NCBI GenBank assembly: GCA_019455285.1
Contig: JACFMS010000018.1
Span: 1 to 64,000 of the forward strand
Reading direction: 5' to 3'
DNA length: 64,000 nucleotides
From: Sphingomonadales bacterium
GTDB lineage: Bacteria; Pseudomonadota; Alphaproteobacteria; Sphingomonadales; Govanellaceae
Positions 1-9,431 of this stretch are shown piece by piece. A model generated the notes under the pieces. It was not told the DNA's origin and did no database searches. It was given only the letters and a program-made list of their open reading frames with translations. Position 1 is the stretch's first letter, and every line of letters starts with the position of its first letter. Made by a program: the position numbers and the translations under genes.

Positions 1-1096
1 GGTGCTGGGTGATGAGCGCGGCGGTGCGTCCCGGCTCCTCCATCGGCTCGCGGATGGCCAGCGCGATGGCGCCGGCGACCTCGCGCGGACTTGCCGCCTC
101 GACGAGATGAAGGCCGGACAGCGCCGGCGCAAGATCGATTTTATGATCGCGCCAGGCATCGGTGGCAGCCGGCGGGAGAAGCGCCAGCGAGATGAGCCGG
201 CGGCGCGCCTGCCGCGCCGGGCTCGGCGGCTCCGCGAGCCACGGCCGCACCTCCTCGCGCGCGGCCTGGATATCCTCAAGAAGGCGCTTCATGGTCGCCT
301 GCGGGTGGGTCGGGCCGAGCGCCGCCCAACTCGTCTGGTCTAGCTCAAGATCAAGACCGGGCAGCACCACCGCCCCCTGGGGCAGACGGGCGACGACCTT
401 AAGAAGCGCCGCGGTCGATGGAATGCTGCCGGTGGAGCCGGCGGCGATGACCGGACCTTGCGGCGGCTGTTGCCGCCACAGCGTCGTCAACTGACGCAGC
501 AGCCGATCGCGCCGCGCCGCGGCGGCCATGAAGCCGGCGCTTTTTAGAATCTTCGGCCAGTGCTCGGAGATGATGCGCAGGAAGTCGAGTGTGCGTTGCC
601 AGTGCTCGGCGTAATCTTCCGGCGCCAGATGTTGCAGTTTTTTTAAATCAAGACCCTCGGTCTCCACCTGATCGAGGAAGCGCGCCAGCTCGGCCGCCAG
701 CGCCGCTGCTTGCGCCGGCGACGGCGGCGCGCCGCACAATCGTCGCTCCCAGGCAATCACCAGTTCACTTAACTGCGCCTGCCGCCACAACGGCGGCGCC
801 GCCGGCGGCAGGTCGAGATCAAGCCCCGCCGCCGCGCCGAGAATCAACAACGCTTCCTCGTCCACATCGCCGATCGGATGCATCGCCGGCAACAGCGTCG
901 CCCGTCCGCCGGCGCGGCGCAAAAACGCCTCGCCGAGCGTCTTGGCGGCGCGGCGCGTCGGCACCAGCACGGTGACGCGGGCCAATGCCGCCGCCGTGTC
1001 ATCGCCGTAGCGAGCCAGCAGCCCGTCCGCCAGCACGTCGACGAAGGGCAGGCCCGCGGCAATGGAGTAGACGGCGGGCGCGACGCGGCGGATCAT
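1..1096 (-). CDS. addB: Double-strand break repair protein AddB, N-terminal part (cut by window edge)
   Basis: The reading frame is open from an ATG at 1096 to the left edge, giving about 365 residues of the N-terminus. The product begins MIRRVAPAVYSIAAGLPFVD and soon has VTVLVPTRRAAKTL, the pattern of the alphaproteobacterial AddB family. AddB pairs with AddA in a helicase-nuclease that processes double-strand ends for RecA-dependent repair; the nuclease and iron-sulfur region would lie beyond the window. The start is 3 bases after the stop of amgK-murU, so it is probably the next gene of the tsaE-amgK/murU-addB operon seen in many alphaproteobacteria. No frame break is visible. Confidence 0.85.
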   Translation of the reverse strand, partial: MIRRVAPAVYSIAAGLPFVDVLADGLLARYGDDTAAALARVTVLVPTRRAAKTLGEAFLRRAGGRATLLPAMHPIGDVDEEALLILGAAAGLDLDLPPAAPPLWRQAQLSELVIAWERRLCGAPPSPAQAAALAAELARFLDQVETEGLDLKKLQHLAPEDYAEHWQRTLDFLRIISEHWPKILKSAGFMAAAARRDRLLRQLTTLWRQQPPQGPVIAAGSTGSIPSTAALLKVVARLPQGAVVLPGLDLELDQTSWAALGPTHPQATMKRLLEDIQAAREEVRPWLAEPPSPARQARRRLISLALLPPAATDAWRDHKIDLAPALSGLHLVEAASPREVAGAIALAIREPMEEPGRTAALITQH

Positions 1097-1099
1097 TGC

Positions 1100-2866
1100 T
1101 TACCTGCCGGCGATGGCGGCCGCCGCCGCGGCGATGGCGTCGGGCGTGCCGACATGGGCCCACACGCCGTCATGAACGAGGCCGTAAAGACGGCCATGCG
1201 CCAGCGCCTGGTCAAAGATGCGATTTAAGGAAAACGGTTCGACGCGGCAGTCGTCGAACAGCTTCGGATGAAGAATTTGTATCCCGGTGAAAACATAAGG
1301 CGCGGTCTTTTGCCCGCCGCGCCGCGTCAAACGGCCATCGCTTTCCAGGAAAAAATCGCCGGCGCCCTCATAGCCGATGGCGTCCGCCGTCGGCATCACC
1401 AGCAACAGCGCGTCCATGCGCGCCGGATCGAAGGCGGAACTGAGGCGCACCAGCGTCGACGCGCCGCCGTCGCACCACACCATGTCGCCGTTCAAGACAA
1501 AAAACGGCAATGCACCGAGATAGGGTAGAGCATTGGCCACGCCACCGCCGGAATCAAGGAGTTGCGCCGTTTCATCGCAAATCACGATCTCGGGCAAGCG
1601 ATCGCAGCGGCGCGCCAGATGGCGGCGTGTCATGTCGGCCAGATGGTGCACGTTGACCACCGCGCCATCAACGCCGGCAGCAGCCAAATGATCGAGCGCG
1701 CGATCAAGCATGGTCTCGCCGGCCACTTCAATGAGCGGCTTTGGGCAATGCTCGGTCAGCGGCCGCATGCGTAAGCCCAGGCCCGCCGCCAGGACCATGG
1801 CGCGCTTCGGCAGCCGGCGAATGTCATCCGCTTTGGGCGCAGCGCGACGCATGGCCGGCGGCGCTTTGTCGTCAATCCATTTTTGCAGCGCGCGCAATGC
1901 CGGATGCTCAAGATCGCGCTCCAATAAGCCCCAGACACGGGGGATGAGATCAAGATAGATGGCCTTGCCGTCGCGGGCGTAAAGTCTGGTGAAGATGCCG
2001 ATGATCTTGGCGTTGCGCTGCGCGCCGAGCACCGCATAAGCGCGACGGAAGGACGCTTCCTCAACGCCGCTGGCGGCGATATAGCGCTTCATCATCGCTT
2101 CAGCGAGCTGCGGCGACACATCGCGCCGCGCGTCTTCCAGGAGCGACACCAGATCATAGGCGAGGTGGCCGATCACCGCGTCCTGATAATCGAGAAGGCC
2201 GACCCGCGCCACGCCGGCGCGCGCGGGCAACCACATCAGATTGTCGGCGTGATAATCGCGTAACGTCAGCACCGGCTCGGCGGCATAGAGCGGCGCTAAC
2301 GCCGCGCGCCACAAATCGGCGAAAGCGCGCCGCTCGGAAGCCGGCAGCGGACCGCCGAAGAGCGTCGGCAGATACCAGTCGGTAAAGAGAAACGCTTCAC
2401 GCAAATAAAGCTCTTCGTCATAGGCGGGCAGCGCATAGGACACTCCCGGCGCGACGTCAAGGCGCGGCGATAGGGACCAGCGATGAAGCGCGACCAGCGC
2501 ATCCACCGCCGCCTCATAAAGCGGCGTCTCCAGCGCCGGATCGGCGGCCGCCACCCGGCCGTAGCGGTCATCGCCCAAGTCTTCCAGCAGCAAAAAGCCG
2601 TGATCCAAATCGGCGGCGAGAAGACGCGGCGCGGAAAATCCGGCGTCGGTGAGCGCCCGGGTGATCGCCACGAAGGGCCGCACGTCTTCGCGCGGCGGCG
2701 CGGCGTCCATCAGCACGGCGCGGCGCGCGCCGTCCGCCAGCCGCTTATACTTGCGGAACGAGGCGTCGCCGGCGAGCAGGACGCGCGACGCCTGGCCCCA
2801 GCCATGGGCGGTAACAAACGCCTCTTCCAACGCGGCGCGGGGAGTCATGTGGATATCCGACTTCAT
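1100..2866 (-). CDS. Fused anomeric sugar kinase / MurNAc-1-phosphate uridylyltransferase (AmgK-MurU)
   Basis: About 588 residues carrying two enzymes. Residues 1-340 are an aminoglycoside-phosphotransferase-like kinase (LLLEDLGDDRYGRV, then RDYHADNLMW and LLDYQDAVIGH, the catalytic and metal motifs) matching AmgK, which phosphorylates the anomeric carbon of MurNAc/GlcNAc. Residues from about 355 are a nucleotidyltransferase (MVLAAGLGLRMRPLTEHCPKPLI, in two parts GLGLRMRP and PKPLI) matching MurU, which makes UDP-MurNAc. The pair forms the peptidoglycan recycling bypass that gives intrinsic fosfomycin tolerance. I know these as separate adjacent genes; here one uninterrupted frame joins them. 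The ATG at 2866 overlaps the tsaE stop by 4 bases; another in-frame ATG lies at 2872. Function is inferred from motifs and context. Confidence 0.85.
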   Translation of the reverse strand: MKSDIHMTPRAALEEAFVTAHGWGQASRVLLAGDASFRKYKRLADGARRAVLMDAAPPREDVRPFVAITRALTDAGFSAPRLLAADLDHGFLLLEDLGDDRYGRVAAADPALETPLYEAAVDALVALHRWSLSPRLDVAPGVSYALPAYDEELYLREAFLFTDWYLPTLFGGPLPASERRAFADLWRAALAPLYAAEPVLTLRDYHADNLMWLPARAGVARVGLLDYQDAVIGHLAYDLVSLLEDARRDVSPQLAEAMMKRYIAASGVEEASFRRAYAVLGAQRNAKIIGIFTRLYARDGKAIYLDLIPRVWGLLERDLEHPALRALQKWIDDKAPPAMRRAAPKADDIRRLPKRAMVLAAGLGLRMRPLTEHCPKPLIEVAGETMLDRALDHLAAAGVDGAVVNVHHLADMTRRHLARRCDRLPEIVICDETAQLLDSGGGVANALPYLGALPFFVLNGDMVWCDGGASTLVRLSSAFDPARMDALLLVMPTADAIGYEGAGDFFLESDGRLTRRGGQKTAPYVFTGIQILHPKLFDDCRVEPFSLNRIFDQALAHGRLYGLVHDGVWAHVGTPDAIAAAAAAIAGR

Positions 2867-3342
2867 GTCCATAGTTCGGTCTTGGCGAGCGGCGCCAAGC
2901 GGTCGGCCCAATCGCCCGCGGCGGCAATGGCGACGCGGCGGCCCGGCTCGGCGTGACTGAAGGTAAGGCGTAACGCCCGCGCCGGCAACAGGCCGCGCAA
3001 GCGTTCCGGCCACTCGATCAGGCTGAGCCCTTCGGCAAAGGCGTCCTCCAGCCCCAGCTCCAACGCTTCTTCCGGCTCCTCCAGGCGATAAAGATCGAAA
3101 TGCCAGATGGTGGGCGCGGTCTCGTCCTCAGGCTCATAGGTCAGCACCAGATTGAAGGTCGGGCTTGGCGCTTCGGTGGGACCCAATCGCGCATTGATGA
3201 AGGCGCGGGCGAAGGCCGTCTTGCCGCTGCCCAGATCGCCCATCAGCGCAATGACATCCCGCGCCCGGGCCAGCGGCGCCAACGCCCTTGCCAAGCGAAC
3301 GGTAGCAGCGAGGTCAGGAAGCACCACGGTCCAGATCATCAT
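2863..3342 (-). CDS. tsaE: tRNA threonylcarbamoyladenosine biosynthesis ATPase TsaE
   Basis: 159 residues, the usual TsaE size. It has a Walker A loop GDLGSGKTAF, then SPTFNLV and the WHFDLYRLEEPEE stretch typical of the family, and SLIEWPERL near the C-terminus. TsaE is the ATPase that works with TsaB and TsaD to make t6A37 in tRNAs reading ANN codons. It follows divL by 13 bases and overlaps the next gene by ATGA, so it sits in a translationally coupled operon. Two consecutive ATG codons (3342, 3339) could start it. Confidence 0.93.
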   Translation of the reverse strand: MMIWTVVLPDLAATVRLARALAPLARARDVIALMGDLGSGKTAFARAFINARLGPTEAPSPTFNLVLTYEPEDETAPTIWHFDLYRLEEPEEALELGLEDAFAEGLSLIEWPERLRGLLPARALRLTFSHAEPGRRVAIAAAGDWADRLAPLAKTELWT

Positions 3343-3355
3343 TCCTCGCTAAAAC

Positions 3356-5842
3356 CTAGAAACCTGCGGCGGGACGGCTTTCTGCCGCAGCCGCAGCGCC
3401 GCTTCGCGCCTGCCGGCGCGGCAACGTGACCTCGACCCGGGGGCCCTTGTCCGGCTCGGAGGCGAGCGACACCGTGCCGCCATGCAGATCGACGAAGCTT
3501 CTGACCAGCGACAGGCCGAGACCCGCGCCCTTGCCTTGTGGGGCGGCGCGGCCGCGCTGGAAGCGGTCGAAGACCAGCGCCTGTTCGTCCTTGTCAATGC
3601 CGATGCCGGTATCGGCGACAAAGATGCGCACCGCGTCATCATCGCCGGCGGCGCCGAAGCTGATGCGGCCGGTGGTCGGCGTGAACTTCATGGCGTTCGA
3701 CAACAGATTATAGAGCACCTGACGGATGCGCTTTTCATCGGCCTCGATGATGCCGATGCCGTCCGGCACGGCAATTTCCAGCCGCAAGCCGCGATTGCGG
3801 ATCTCCCCGCGGACCATGGCGGCGACATTGGCGATGGCGCGCGCCACATCGACGCTGCCCAGCTCCAGCTGCATGCCGCCGGCCTCGATCACCGCCAGAT
3901 CGAGAATATCGTTGATCAGCACCATCAACTGGTTGGATGATTCGATGATGTTGTGGGTGTAGGTGTGCTGCTGCGCGTTCAAGGGGCCGTAATATTCCTT
4001 GTCGAGGAGTTCGGCAAAGCCGATGACGTTGTTCAACGGCGTGCGCAGTTCATAGGACATGTGGGCGACAAATTCAGTCTTCAGACGGTCGGCGGTCTCC
4101 AACGCCTCGTTGCGCTCGCGCAGCGCCCGCTCGATGCGCAAGCTGTCAGTGACATCGAGGAACGTGACCAGCGTCGCGCCATCGGGAAGCGGCACCGCCG
4201 AGCCGTCGATGACGGTGCCGTCGGCGCGCGCCAGGCGTTCGCTTCTGACCACCCGCTCCACTTCATCGGCAAACACCAGGGTGCGGAATTTCTCGTACTC
4301 CTCCGGCCGGCCGAACAGCGATTGAGCGCGGCCGACGATATCAGACAAGTGCATGACCTGATCGAGCGCCGCCCCATCCAGACGCCAGATGTCGGCGAAC
4401 GCCGGGTTCGACAATTTCAGGCCGCCGTCGCTGCCGAACACCGCCACCCCTTCATGCAGATTGTTCAGCGTCGCGCGCTGCACGGCGATGAGGGTGTTGT
4501 AGGAACGCTCCAGCGCCAGGCGATCGGTGACGTCCTCGTAGAAAATCAGCAGCCCGCCCAACGGGTGCGGCTGGGTCACTACGCGCAAGGTGGAGGCGTT
4601 GGGCAGATGCCACATCTCCTCCACCGGCTCGATGAGATCGGTGTAGCGGGCCAACTGCAAGCGCTTCCAGGCGGGAAAATCCGCCTGCTCGGGCAAGCGC
4701 CGGTGCTCGCGCATGGCTTCCAGAAGTTCGCCATGGTGGGGATGAGAGGAAAGCCATTCTTCCGGCAACTGCCACAACCGGACGAAGGCGTCATTGTAGA
4801 ATTCCAGGGTTTTATCGGCGGCGAAGATCGCCACCGCCGTCGACAGCTTGTTCAAGGTCTCCGAATGGGACTCGGTATGACGGGCGATGTCGGCGGCCAG
4901 CTCCTCTTGCGTGGTGACATCCCGCGCATAGCCGATCACGATGGCGCCGTCGATGTCGGCGCGCGGTATATCCGTCACCCGCAAGGCGCGGCGTTGTCCG
5001 TCAATCACCACATAATGATGGGTCTCAACCGGCTTGCCGTCAGCCAGGGCGCGCGCCGCATCCTCGCGCCCGGTGCCGGTCAGCGCGTTGGCGATGAGCT
5101 CGGCGCCGCTCGCGACGGCGTCGTTGCCGCTGGCCGCCTCCACCGCCCGGGCATAGGCATCGTTGACCCAGCGTAGACGCAGTTCGCGATCGCGCATCCA
5201 TACCGGCATGTCAAGGGCGTTCAGCGTTTCCTCAAAGACGGCGGCGCGAGCTTTTAGGCCGCCGATGTCGCGGTCGCGGGCGGCGATTGCTTGATGCTGA
5301 TCGGTGATGTCTTGAAACCACAGCACGCCAAGCGTGGCGCGGCCGCTGGAAAAACGGCTCGCCGAGACCAGAAAACGGCATCGCGCCGCGCCGATCTCGG
5401 CGGTGGGCGGCAGCGTCTCGACGCCGCGCACCGCCGCCGCCATTTCCTCCAGCCTGGCGTACGCCGCCGGGGGAAATCCGGCGGCGCCGGCGGCATCGAA
5501 AAAATCGGCGAAGGTTGCGGCCGGCCGGGGCAGCCCCAGGCGTTCGATGAGCCAGGGGCTGACCAACATAGCGCCGTCCTTCAGCCAAGCGATGTAGCCC
5601 AGCGGCGCCTGGCGCAACAGCGAGCGCGCCTCCTCGATTGCGCGGCGCGATGAGCGCCGACGCCGCCACAGGACACGGCCGGCGACATAGGCCCACAGGA
5701 GCGCCGCCAAGGCGGCGACGAGGAGCGCACCGCCAACGGCGAAGGCGGCGGGATGCGCCGCCGTCTGCGGCGCCGCCAGGGCGTCCTTGGCGACGCCAAC
5801 GGCAGCCCCTAGCGCCGCCCACGATGCCCTGCTGCCGACCAT
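3356..5842 (-). CDS. divL: DivL-type PAS sensor pseudo-histidine kinase with Tyr at the phospho-acceptor site
   Basis: 828 residues from the ATG at 5842, which has a GGGGAG motif just upstream; an in-frame ATG at 5884 would add 14. A membrane segment lies near residues 37-58, followed by several PAS-like segments and coiled linkers, a dimerisation helix and a HATPase domain (VLYNLLSNAMKFTP, ADTGIGI, GAGLGLSL). The H-box reads AHMSYELRTPLNNV: the codon at 4054-4052 is TAT, so residue 597 is Tyr where kinases carry the phosphorylated His. This is the hallmark of DivL of Caulobacter, which controls the CckA-CtrA cell-cycle pathway. The place between tsaE and ahcY, which I recall as usual for divL orthologues, agrees. 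Kinase activity may be absent or reversed, as in DivL. Confidence 0.85.
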   Translation of the reverse strand: MVGSRASWAALGAAVGVAKDALAAPQTAAHPAAFAVGGALLVAALAALLWAYVAGRVLWRRRRSSRRAIEEARSLLRQAPLGYIAWLKDGAMLVSPWLIERLGLPRPAATFADFFDAAGAAGFPPAAYARLEEMAAAVRGVETLPPTAEIGAARCRFLVSASRFSSGRATLGVLWFQDITDQHQAIAARDRDIGGLKARAAVFEETLNALDMPVWMRDRELRLRWVNDAYARAVEAASGNDAVASGAELIANALTGTGREDAARALADGKPVETHHYVVIDGQRRALRVTDIPRADIDGAIVIGYARDVTTQEELAADIARHTESHSETLNKLSTAVAIFAADKTLEFYNDAFVRLWQLPEEWLSSHPHHGELLEAMREHRRLPEQADFPAWKRLQLARYTDLIEPVEEMWHLPNASTLRVVTQPHPLGGLLIFYEDVTDRLALERSYNTLIAVQRATLNNLHEGVAVFGSDGGLKLSNPAFADIWRLDGAALDQVMHLSDIVGRAQSLFGRPEEYEKFRTLVFADEVERVVRSERLARADGTVIDGSAVPLPDGATLVTFLDVTDSLRIERALRERNEALETADRLKTEFVAHMSYELRTPLNNVIGFAELLDKEYYGPLNAQQHTYTHNIIESSNQLMVLINDILDLAVIEAGGMQLELGSVDVARAIANVAAMVRGEIRNRGLRLEIAVPDGIGIIEADEKRIRQVLYNLLSNAMKFTPTTGRISFGAAGDDDAVRIFVADTGIGIDKDEQALVFDRFQRGRAAPQGKGAGLGLSLVRSFVDLHGGTVSLASEPDKGPRVEVTLPRRQARSGAAAAAESRPAAGF

Positions 5843-5917
5843 CTCTCTCCCCAAATGGAGACCAAGAGTAATGCGGCGCTCCATCCCCTGACAAGCGTCA
5901 AGAAATGTGATTTAGGA

Positions 5918-7207
5918 TCAGTACCGATAGTGATCGGACTTGAAGGGACCGTTGCGGCTCAACCCCAGGTACTCGGCCTGCTTATCCGAAAGCTTGGTCA
6001 GCTTGGCGCCCAGCCGCACCAGATGCAGCGACGCCACTTTCTCGTCCAGGTGCTTGGGCAGCACGTAGACCTTTTTGTCATAGTTGGCGTAGTTGTGCCA
6101 CAGTTCGATCTGCGCCAGCACCTGATTGCTGAACGAGGCGCTCATCACAAAGCTAGGATGACCGGTGGCGCAGCCCAAATTGACCAGCCGCCCCTTAGCG
6201 AGCACGATCAGGCGCTTGCCGTCGGGAAACACCACCTCGTCGACCTGCGGCTTGACCTCTTCCCAAGTATAGTTCTTCAAGGTCGCGATCTGAATTTCGG
6301 AATCAAAGTGGCCGATGTTGCAGACGATGGCGCGGTCCTTCATCTGCCGCATGTGGTCCAAGGTGATGACATCGACGTTGCCGGTGGCGGTGACGAAGAT
6401 ATCGCCTTCCGCCGCAGCGTCGTCCATGGTGGTCACTTCATAGCCTTCCATCGCCGCCTGCAGGGCGCAGATGGGGTCGATCTCGGTGATCTTGACCCGC
6501 GCCCCCTGGTTGCGCAGCGACGCCGCCGAGCCCTTGCCGACGTCGCCATAGCCGCACACCACCGCCACCTTGCCGGCCAGCATGACGTCGGTGGCGCGCT
6601 TGATGCCGTCGACCAGGCTTTCCCGGCAGCCATAAAGATTATCGAATTTCGACTTGGTGACCGAGTCGTTGACGTTGATCGCCGGCACCTTGAGCGTGCC
6701 GTTCTTCTGCATCTGGTAAAGCCGCAGCACGCCGGTGGTGGTTTCCTCCGACAGACCGCGCACGCCGTCCATCAGCTCAGGATAGTCCTTGTGCATCATG
6801 ATGGTCAGATCGCCGCCGTCATCGAGGATCATGTTGGGAACCCAGCCGTTGGGGCCCTTGATGGTCTGATGGATGCACCAGTCGAATTCCTCCTCCGTCT
6901 CGCCCTTCCAGGCGAAAACCGGCACGCCGCGGGCGGCGACGGCGGCGGCCGCGTGATCCTGGGTGGAGAAGATGTTGCATGACGACCAGCGCACCTCGGC
7001 CCCCAACGCCAGGAGCGTCTCGATCAGCACCGCGGTCTGAATGGTCATATGCAGGCAGCCGGCGATGCGCGCCCCCTTCAAGGGCTGCTTGCCGGCAAAC
7101 TCCGCCCTGAGCGCCATCAGCCCCGGCATTTCGGTCTCGGCGATGGCAATCTCCTTGCGCCCCCACTCGGCGAGCTTGATGTCGGCAACCTTATAATCGG
7201 TGGTCAA
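5918..7207 (-). CDS. ahcY: Adenosylhomocysteinase (S-adenosylhomocysteine hydrolase)
   Basis: 429 residues starting at a TTG at 7207 with AAGGAG seven bases upstream; an upstream extension of the frame to 7294 has no family similarity. The enzyme reversibly splits SAH into adenosine and homocysteine, relieving inhibition of methyltransferases. Seen are the substrate segment [13 protein letters not shown], the NAD loop [12 protein letters not shown] and the conserved C-terminus KSDHYRY. The length matches the shorter form without the roughly 40-residue insert that I recall in many bacterial enzymes. It lies between ptsP and divL on the same strand with about 100 bases upstream, enough for its own promoter. 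A palindrome at 7296-7313 is a candidate operator. Confidence 0.95.
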   Translation of the reverse strand: MTTDYKVADIKLAEWGRKEIAIAETEMPGLMALRAEFAGKQPLKGARIAGCLHMTIQTAVLIETLLALGAEVRWSSCNIFSTQDHAAAAVAARGVPVFAWKGETEEEFDWCIHQTIKGPNGWVPNMILDDGGDLTIMMHKDYPELMDGVRGLSEETTTGVLRLYQMQKNGTLKVPAINVNDSVTKSKFDNLYGCRESLVDGIKRATDVMLAGKVAVVCGYGDVGKGSAASLRNQGARVKITEIDPICALQAAMEGYEVTTMDDAAAEGDIFVTATGNVDVITLDHMRQMKDRAIVCNIGHFDSEIQIATLKNYTWEEVKPQVDEVVFPDGKRLIVLAKGRLVNLGCATGHPSFVMSASFSNQVLAQIELWHNYANYDKKVYVLPKHLDEKVASLHLVRLGAKLTKLSDKQAEYLGLSRNGPFKSDHYRY

Positions 7208-7295
7208 GGGCGGTCTCCTTCGAAAAAAAATGCAGCCATGCCGCAGGGCAGCGGCTCTGCGGCGGTTATATCGCAGCGGATCATAGGGAGACAAG

Positions 7296-7313
7296 TATAA
7301 AGAAATCTTTATA
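7296..7313. promoter_or_regulatory. 18-base palindrome upstream of ahcY, candidate SahR operator
   Basis: TATAAAGAAATCTTTATA is a perfect inverted repeat (8-base arms, AA centre). It starts about 90 bases upstream of the ahcY start and overlaps the ptsP stop codon. The form resembles, as I recall it, the alphaproteobacterial binding motif of SahR, an ArsR-family repressor released by SAH. That match is from memory and no sahR gene is in the window. Confidence 0.55.
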
Positions 7314-9126
7314 TGTGTATATGTTGCGTCCGGGACCGTCGCTTGTCCTGGCCGGCGGCGAAAATCCGCTGGCCGACCGCGTCGTTGAAGGTCTCCACCA
7401 GGCGGGCGATGCGGCTGCGGTCGACGGTGGTCATGACGGCCTCGGCCAGGGCGCGCGCCGCCGCCGCCTCCAGGTTGCGCAAGCGCCGCTTGACCCGCGG
7501 CAGGGCTAAGGGCGACATCGACATTTCGCGCAAGCCCAGCCCGACAAGGAGGCCGGTAAAGCGCTCGTCGCCGGCCATCTCGCCGCAGATATTGACCGGA
7601 ATGCCGGCCCGGCGCGCCGCCTCGGTGGTGAATTGCACCAGCCGCAGCACCGCCGGGTTCATCGGGTCGTAGAGGTGCGCCACCTGCTCATTGCCGCGGT
7701 CGATGGCCAGGGTATACATGGTCAGGTCATTGGTGCCGATGGAGAAGAAATCGGCGACCCTGGCCAGGCTATCGGCGGCCAGCGCCGCCGCCGGCACCTC
7801 GATCATCACGCCCACCGGCGGCAGCACCTCGGGCAGGTCGGCGCCGCGCCGCCGCAGGCGCGGCGCCAGATCGGCCATCACGGCGCGCACTTCGCTCACC
7901 TCATCGACGGTGCTGATCATCGGCAACAGGATGCGCAACGGACCGTGCGCGGCGGCGCGCAGCATGGCCGCAAGCTGCGCCTCCAGCACTTGGCGATTCT
8001 TCAAGGCATAGCGGATGGCGCGCAATCCCAGCGCCGGATTGCCGCCGTCGCCGGAGGACGCGTTCAAGGCGTCGGCCAGCTTGTCGCCGCCGACATCGAG
8101 CGTGCGCACGGTGAGCGGCCGGCCGGCCATGCCGGCGACCAGGGTGCGCAGGATTTCGTACTGCTCCTCCTCATCCGGCAGGTCGGGCCGGTTCATGAAC
8201 ATGAACTCGCTGCGCAACAACCCGACGCCGCTGGCCCCGACGCGGGCCGCCGCCGCCAGCTCCTGGGGCAGCTCCATGTTGATGTGTAGACGAATCTCCT
8301 CGCCGTCGAGGGTGGTGGCCGGCAGATGGGTGAGCGCCGCCAGCTTCGCCCGATCCGCCGCCGCCGCGGCGCGGCGCGCCTCATAGACGCGCAGCGTGGC
8401 GGCGCTGGGATTGACGATGACCACGCCCTCGCCGCCATCCACCACCAGACGCGCCCCGGCGTGGATCTCGTTGGCGATGCCGGCGAGCCCCAGCACTGCG
8501 GGCAGCCCGAGGCTGCGCGCCATGATGGCGGTATGACCCTCGGCGCCGCCCGTCGCGGTGACAAAGCCTTCGATCCGGCCCTTGTCCATCAGCGCGGTAT
8601 CGGCGGGCGTGATTTCGTCGGCGACGATGATGGAGCCTTCGGGCACATGTTCAAAGCCTGCCACCGGCCGGCTCATCAAGGTGCGCAAGAGGCGCATGCC
8701 GACCTCGCGCACATCCTGCAGGCGCGCCGCCATGTAGGGATCGTCGAGGGCGCGAAAATCACCCTCGATCTGCTCGACGCTGCGCGCCACCGCCGCTTCG
8801 CAGTTCACCAGTTCCTTGGCGATGATGGCGTTGACGCTGCGCACCAGCCGCGATCCCGCCAGCATGTGGAGGTGCGCGTCTAGAAGATAGCCGAACTCCT
8901 CGGCGGCGGCGCCGCGTAAAGAACTGGCCTTGGCCTGCAACGCCTGCAACTGCTCGCGCGCGGCGGCAACGGCGGCGGTAAAGCGCGCTTCCTCCGCTGC
9001 AACTTCGCTTTTGTCGATGCGATACTCCGGCGCGCGCAATGCGCCGCGATCAGCGACATAAGCCGTGCCGACGGCGATGCCGGGCGAAACGCCGACGCCC
9101 TTGAACCGCCGTTCCTTCGCGCGCAT
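7309..9126 (-). CDS. ptsP: PTS enzyme I, phosphoenolpyruvate-protein phosphotransferase
   Basis: About 605 residues from the ATG at 9126 (GAGGA six bases upstream); a TTG at 9138 overlapping the ptsH stop would add four. It takes phosphate from PEP and passes it to HPr. The phospho-His lies in [12 protein letters not shown] (His 198 from this start), and the PEP-binding barrel shows [28 protein letters not shown] and NICGEMAGD. There is no N-terminal GAF domain, unlike PtsP of enterobacteria. It is the last gene of hprK-rapZ-EIIA-HPr-EI. No sugar permease is nearby, so a regulatory phosphorelay is likely. Confidence 0.92.
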   Translation of the reverse strand: MRAKERRFKGVGVSPGIAVGTAYVADRGALRAPEYRIDKSEVAAEEARFTAAVAAAREQLQALQAKASSLRGAAAEEFGYLLDAHLHMLAGSRLVRSVNAIIAKELVNCEAAVARSVEQIEGDFRALDDPYMAARLQDVREVGMRLLRTLMSRPVAGFEHVPEGSIIVADEITPADTALMDKGRIEGFVTATGGAEGHTAIMARSLGLPAVLGLAGIANEIHAGARLVVDGGEGVVIVNPSAATLRVYEARRAAAAADRAKLAALTHLPATTLDGEEIRLHINMELPQELAAAARVGASGVGLLRSEFMFMNRPDLPDEEEQYEILRTLVAGMAGRPLTVRTLDVGGDKLADALNASSGDGGNPALGLRAIRYALKNRQVLEAQLAAMLRAAAHGPLRILLPMISTVDEVSEVRAVMADLAPRLRRRGADLPEVLPPVGVMIEVPAAALAADSLARVADFFSIGTNDLTMYTLAIDRGNEQVAHLYDPMNPAVLRLVQFTTEAARRAGIPVNICGEMAGDERFTGLLVGLGLREMSMSPLALPRVKRRLRNLEAAAARALAEAVMTTVDRSRIARLVETFNDAVGQRIFAAGQDKRRSRTQHIHI

Positions 9127-9134
9127 CGCGATCC

Positions 9135-9431
9135 TCAATCCTCGCCGAACTTATCGGCGACCAACTCTTCCAGCGCCTGCATCGCCGCGGCGGCTTGCGC
9201 GCCATCGGCGCGCACCACGATGACGTCGCCCGGCGCCGCCGCCAGCATCATCAGGCCCATGATCGAGGTGCCGCATACCTCCATGCCATCCTTGGCGACC
9301 TTGATGTCCGCCTGAAAACGATTAGCCGTGGTGACGAATTTGGCCGAGGCGCGGGCGTGCAGGCCGCGCTTGTTCTTGATGGTCAGCGCCCGTTCCACGG
9401 GCAGCTTACTCGCATCCATCACCATCGTCAC
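9135..9431 (-). CDS. ptsH: Phosphocarrier protein HPr
   Basis: 98 residues from a GTG that overlaps the EIIA stop (GTGA); an ATG at 9425 is an alternative. The phospho-His is in KRGLHARASAKF (His25) and the regulatory Ser in CGTSIMGLMML (Ser56, the counterpart of Ser46 of Gram-positive HPr). Both sites are present, so this HPr can take phosphate from enzyme I on His and from the adjacent HPr kinase on Ser. Confidence 0.93.
   Translation of the reverse strand: MTMVMDASKLPVERALTIKNKRGLHARASAKFVTTANRFQADIKVAKDGMEVCGTSIMGLMMLAAAPGDVIVVRADGAQAAAAMQALEELVADKFGED

Noticed and set aside
3953-5176. A 407-codon plus-strand open frame opposite divL
   Set aside because: It is the antisense shadow of a GC-rich gene; the product is His/Arg/Gln-rich without family motifs, while the minus strand encodes a full kinase.
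7208-7295. SAH riboswitch upstream of ahcY
   Set aside because: I could not find the conserved SAH-riboswitch core; the only clear signal is the AT-rich palindrome at 7296-7313.
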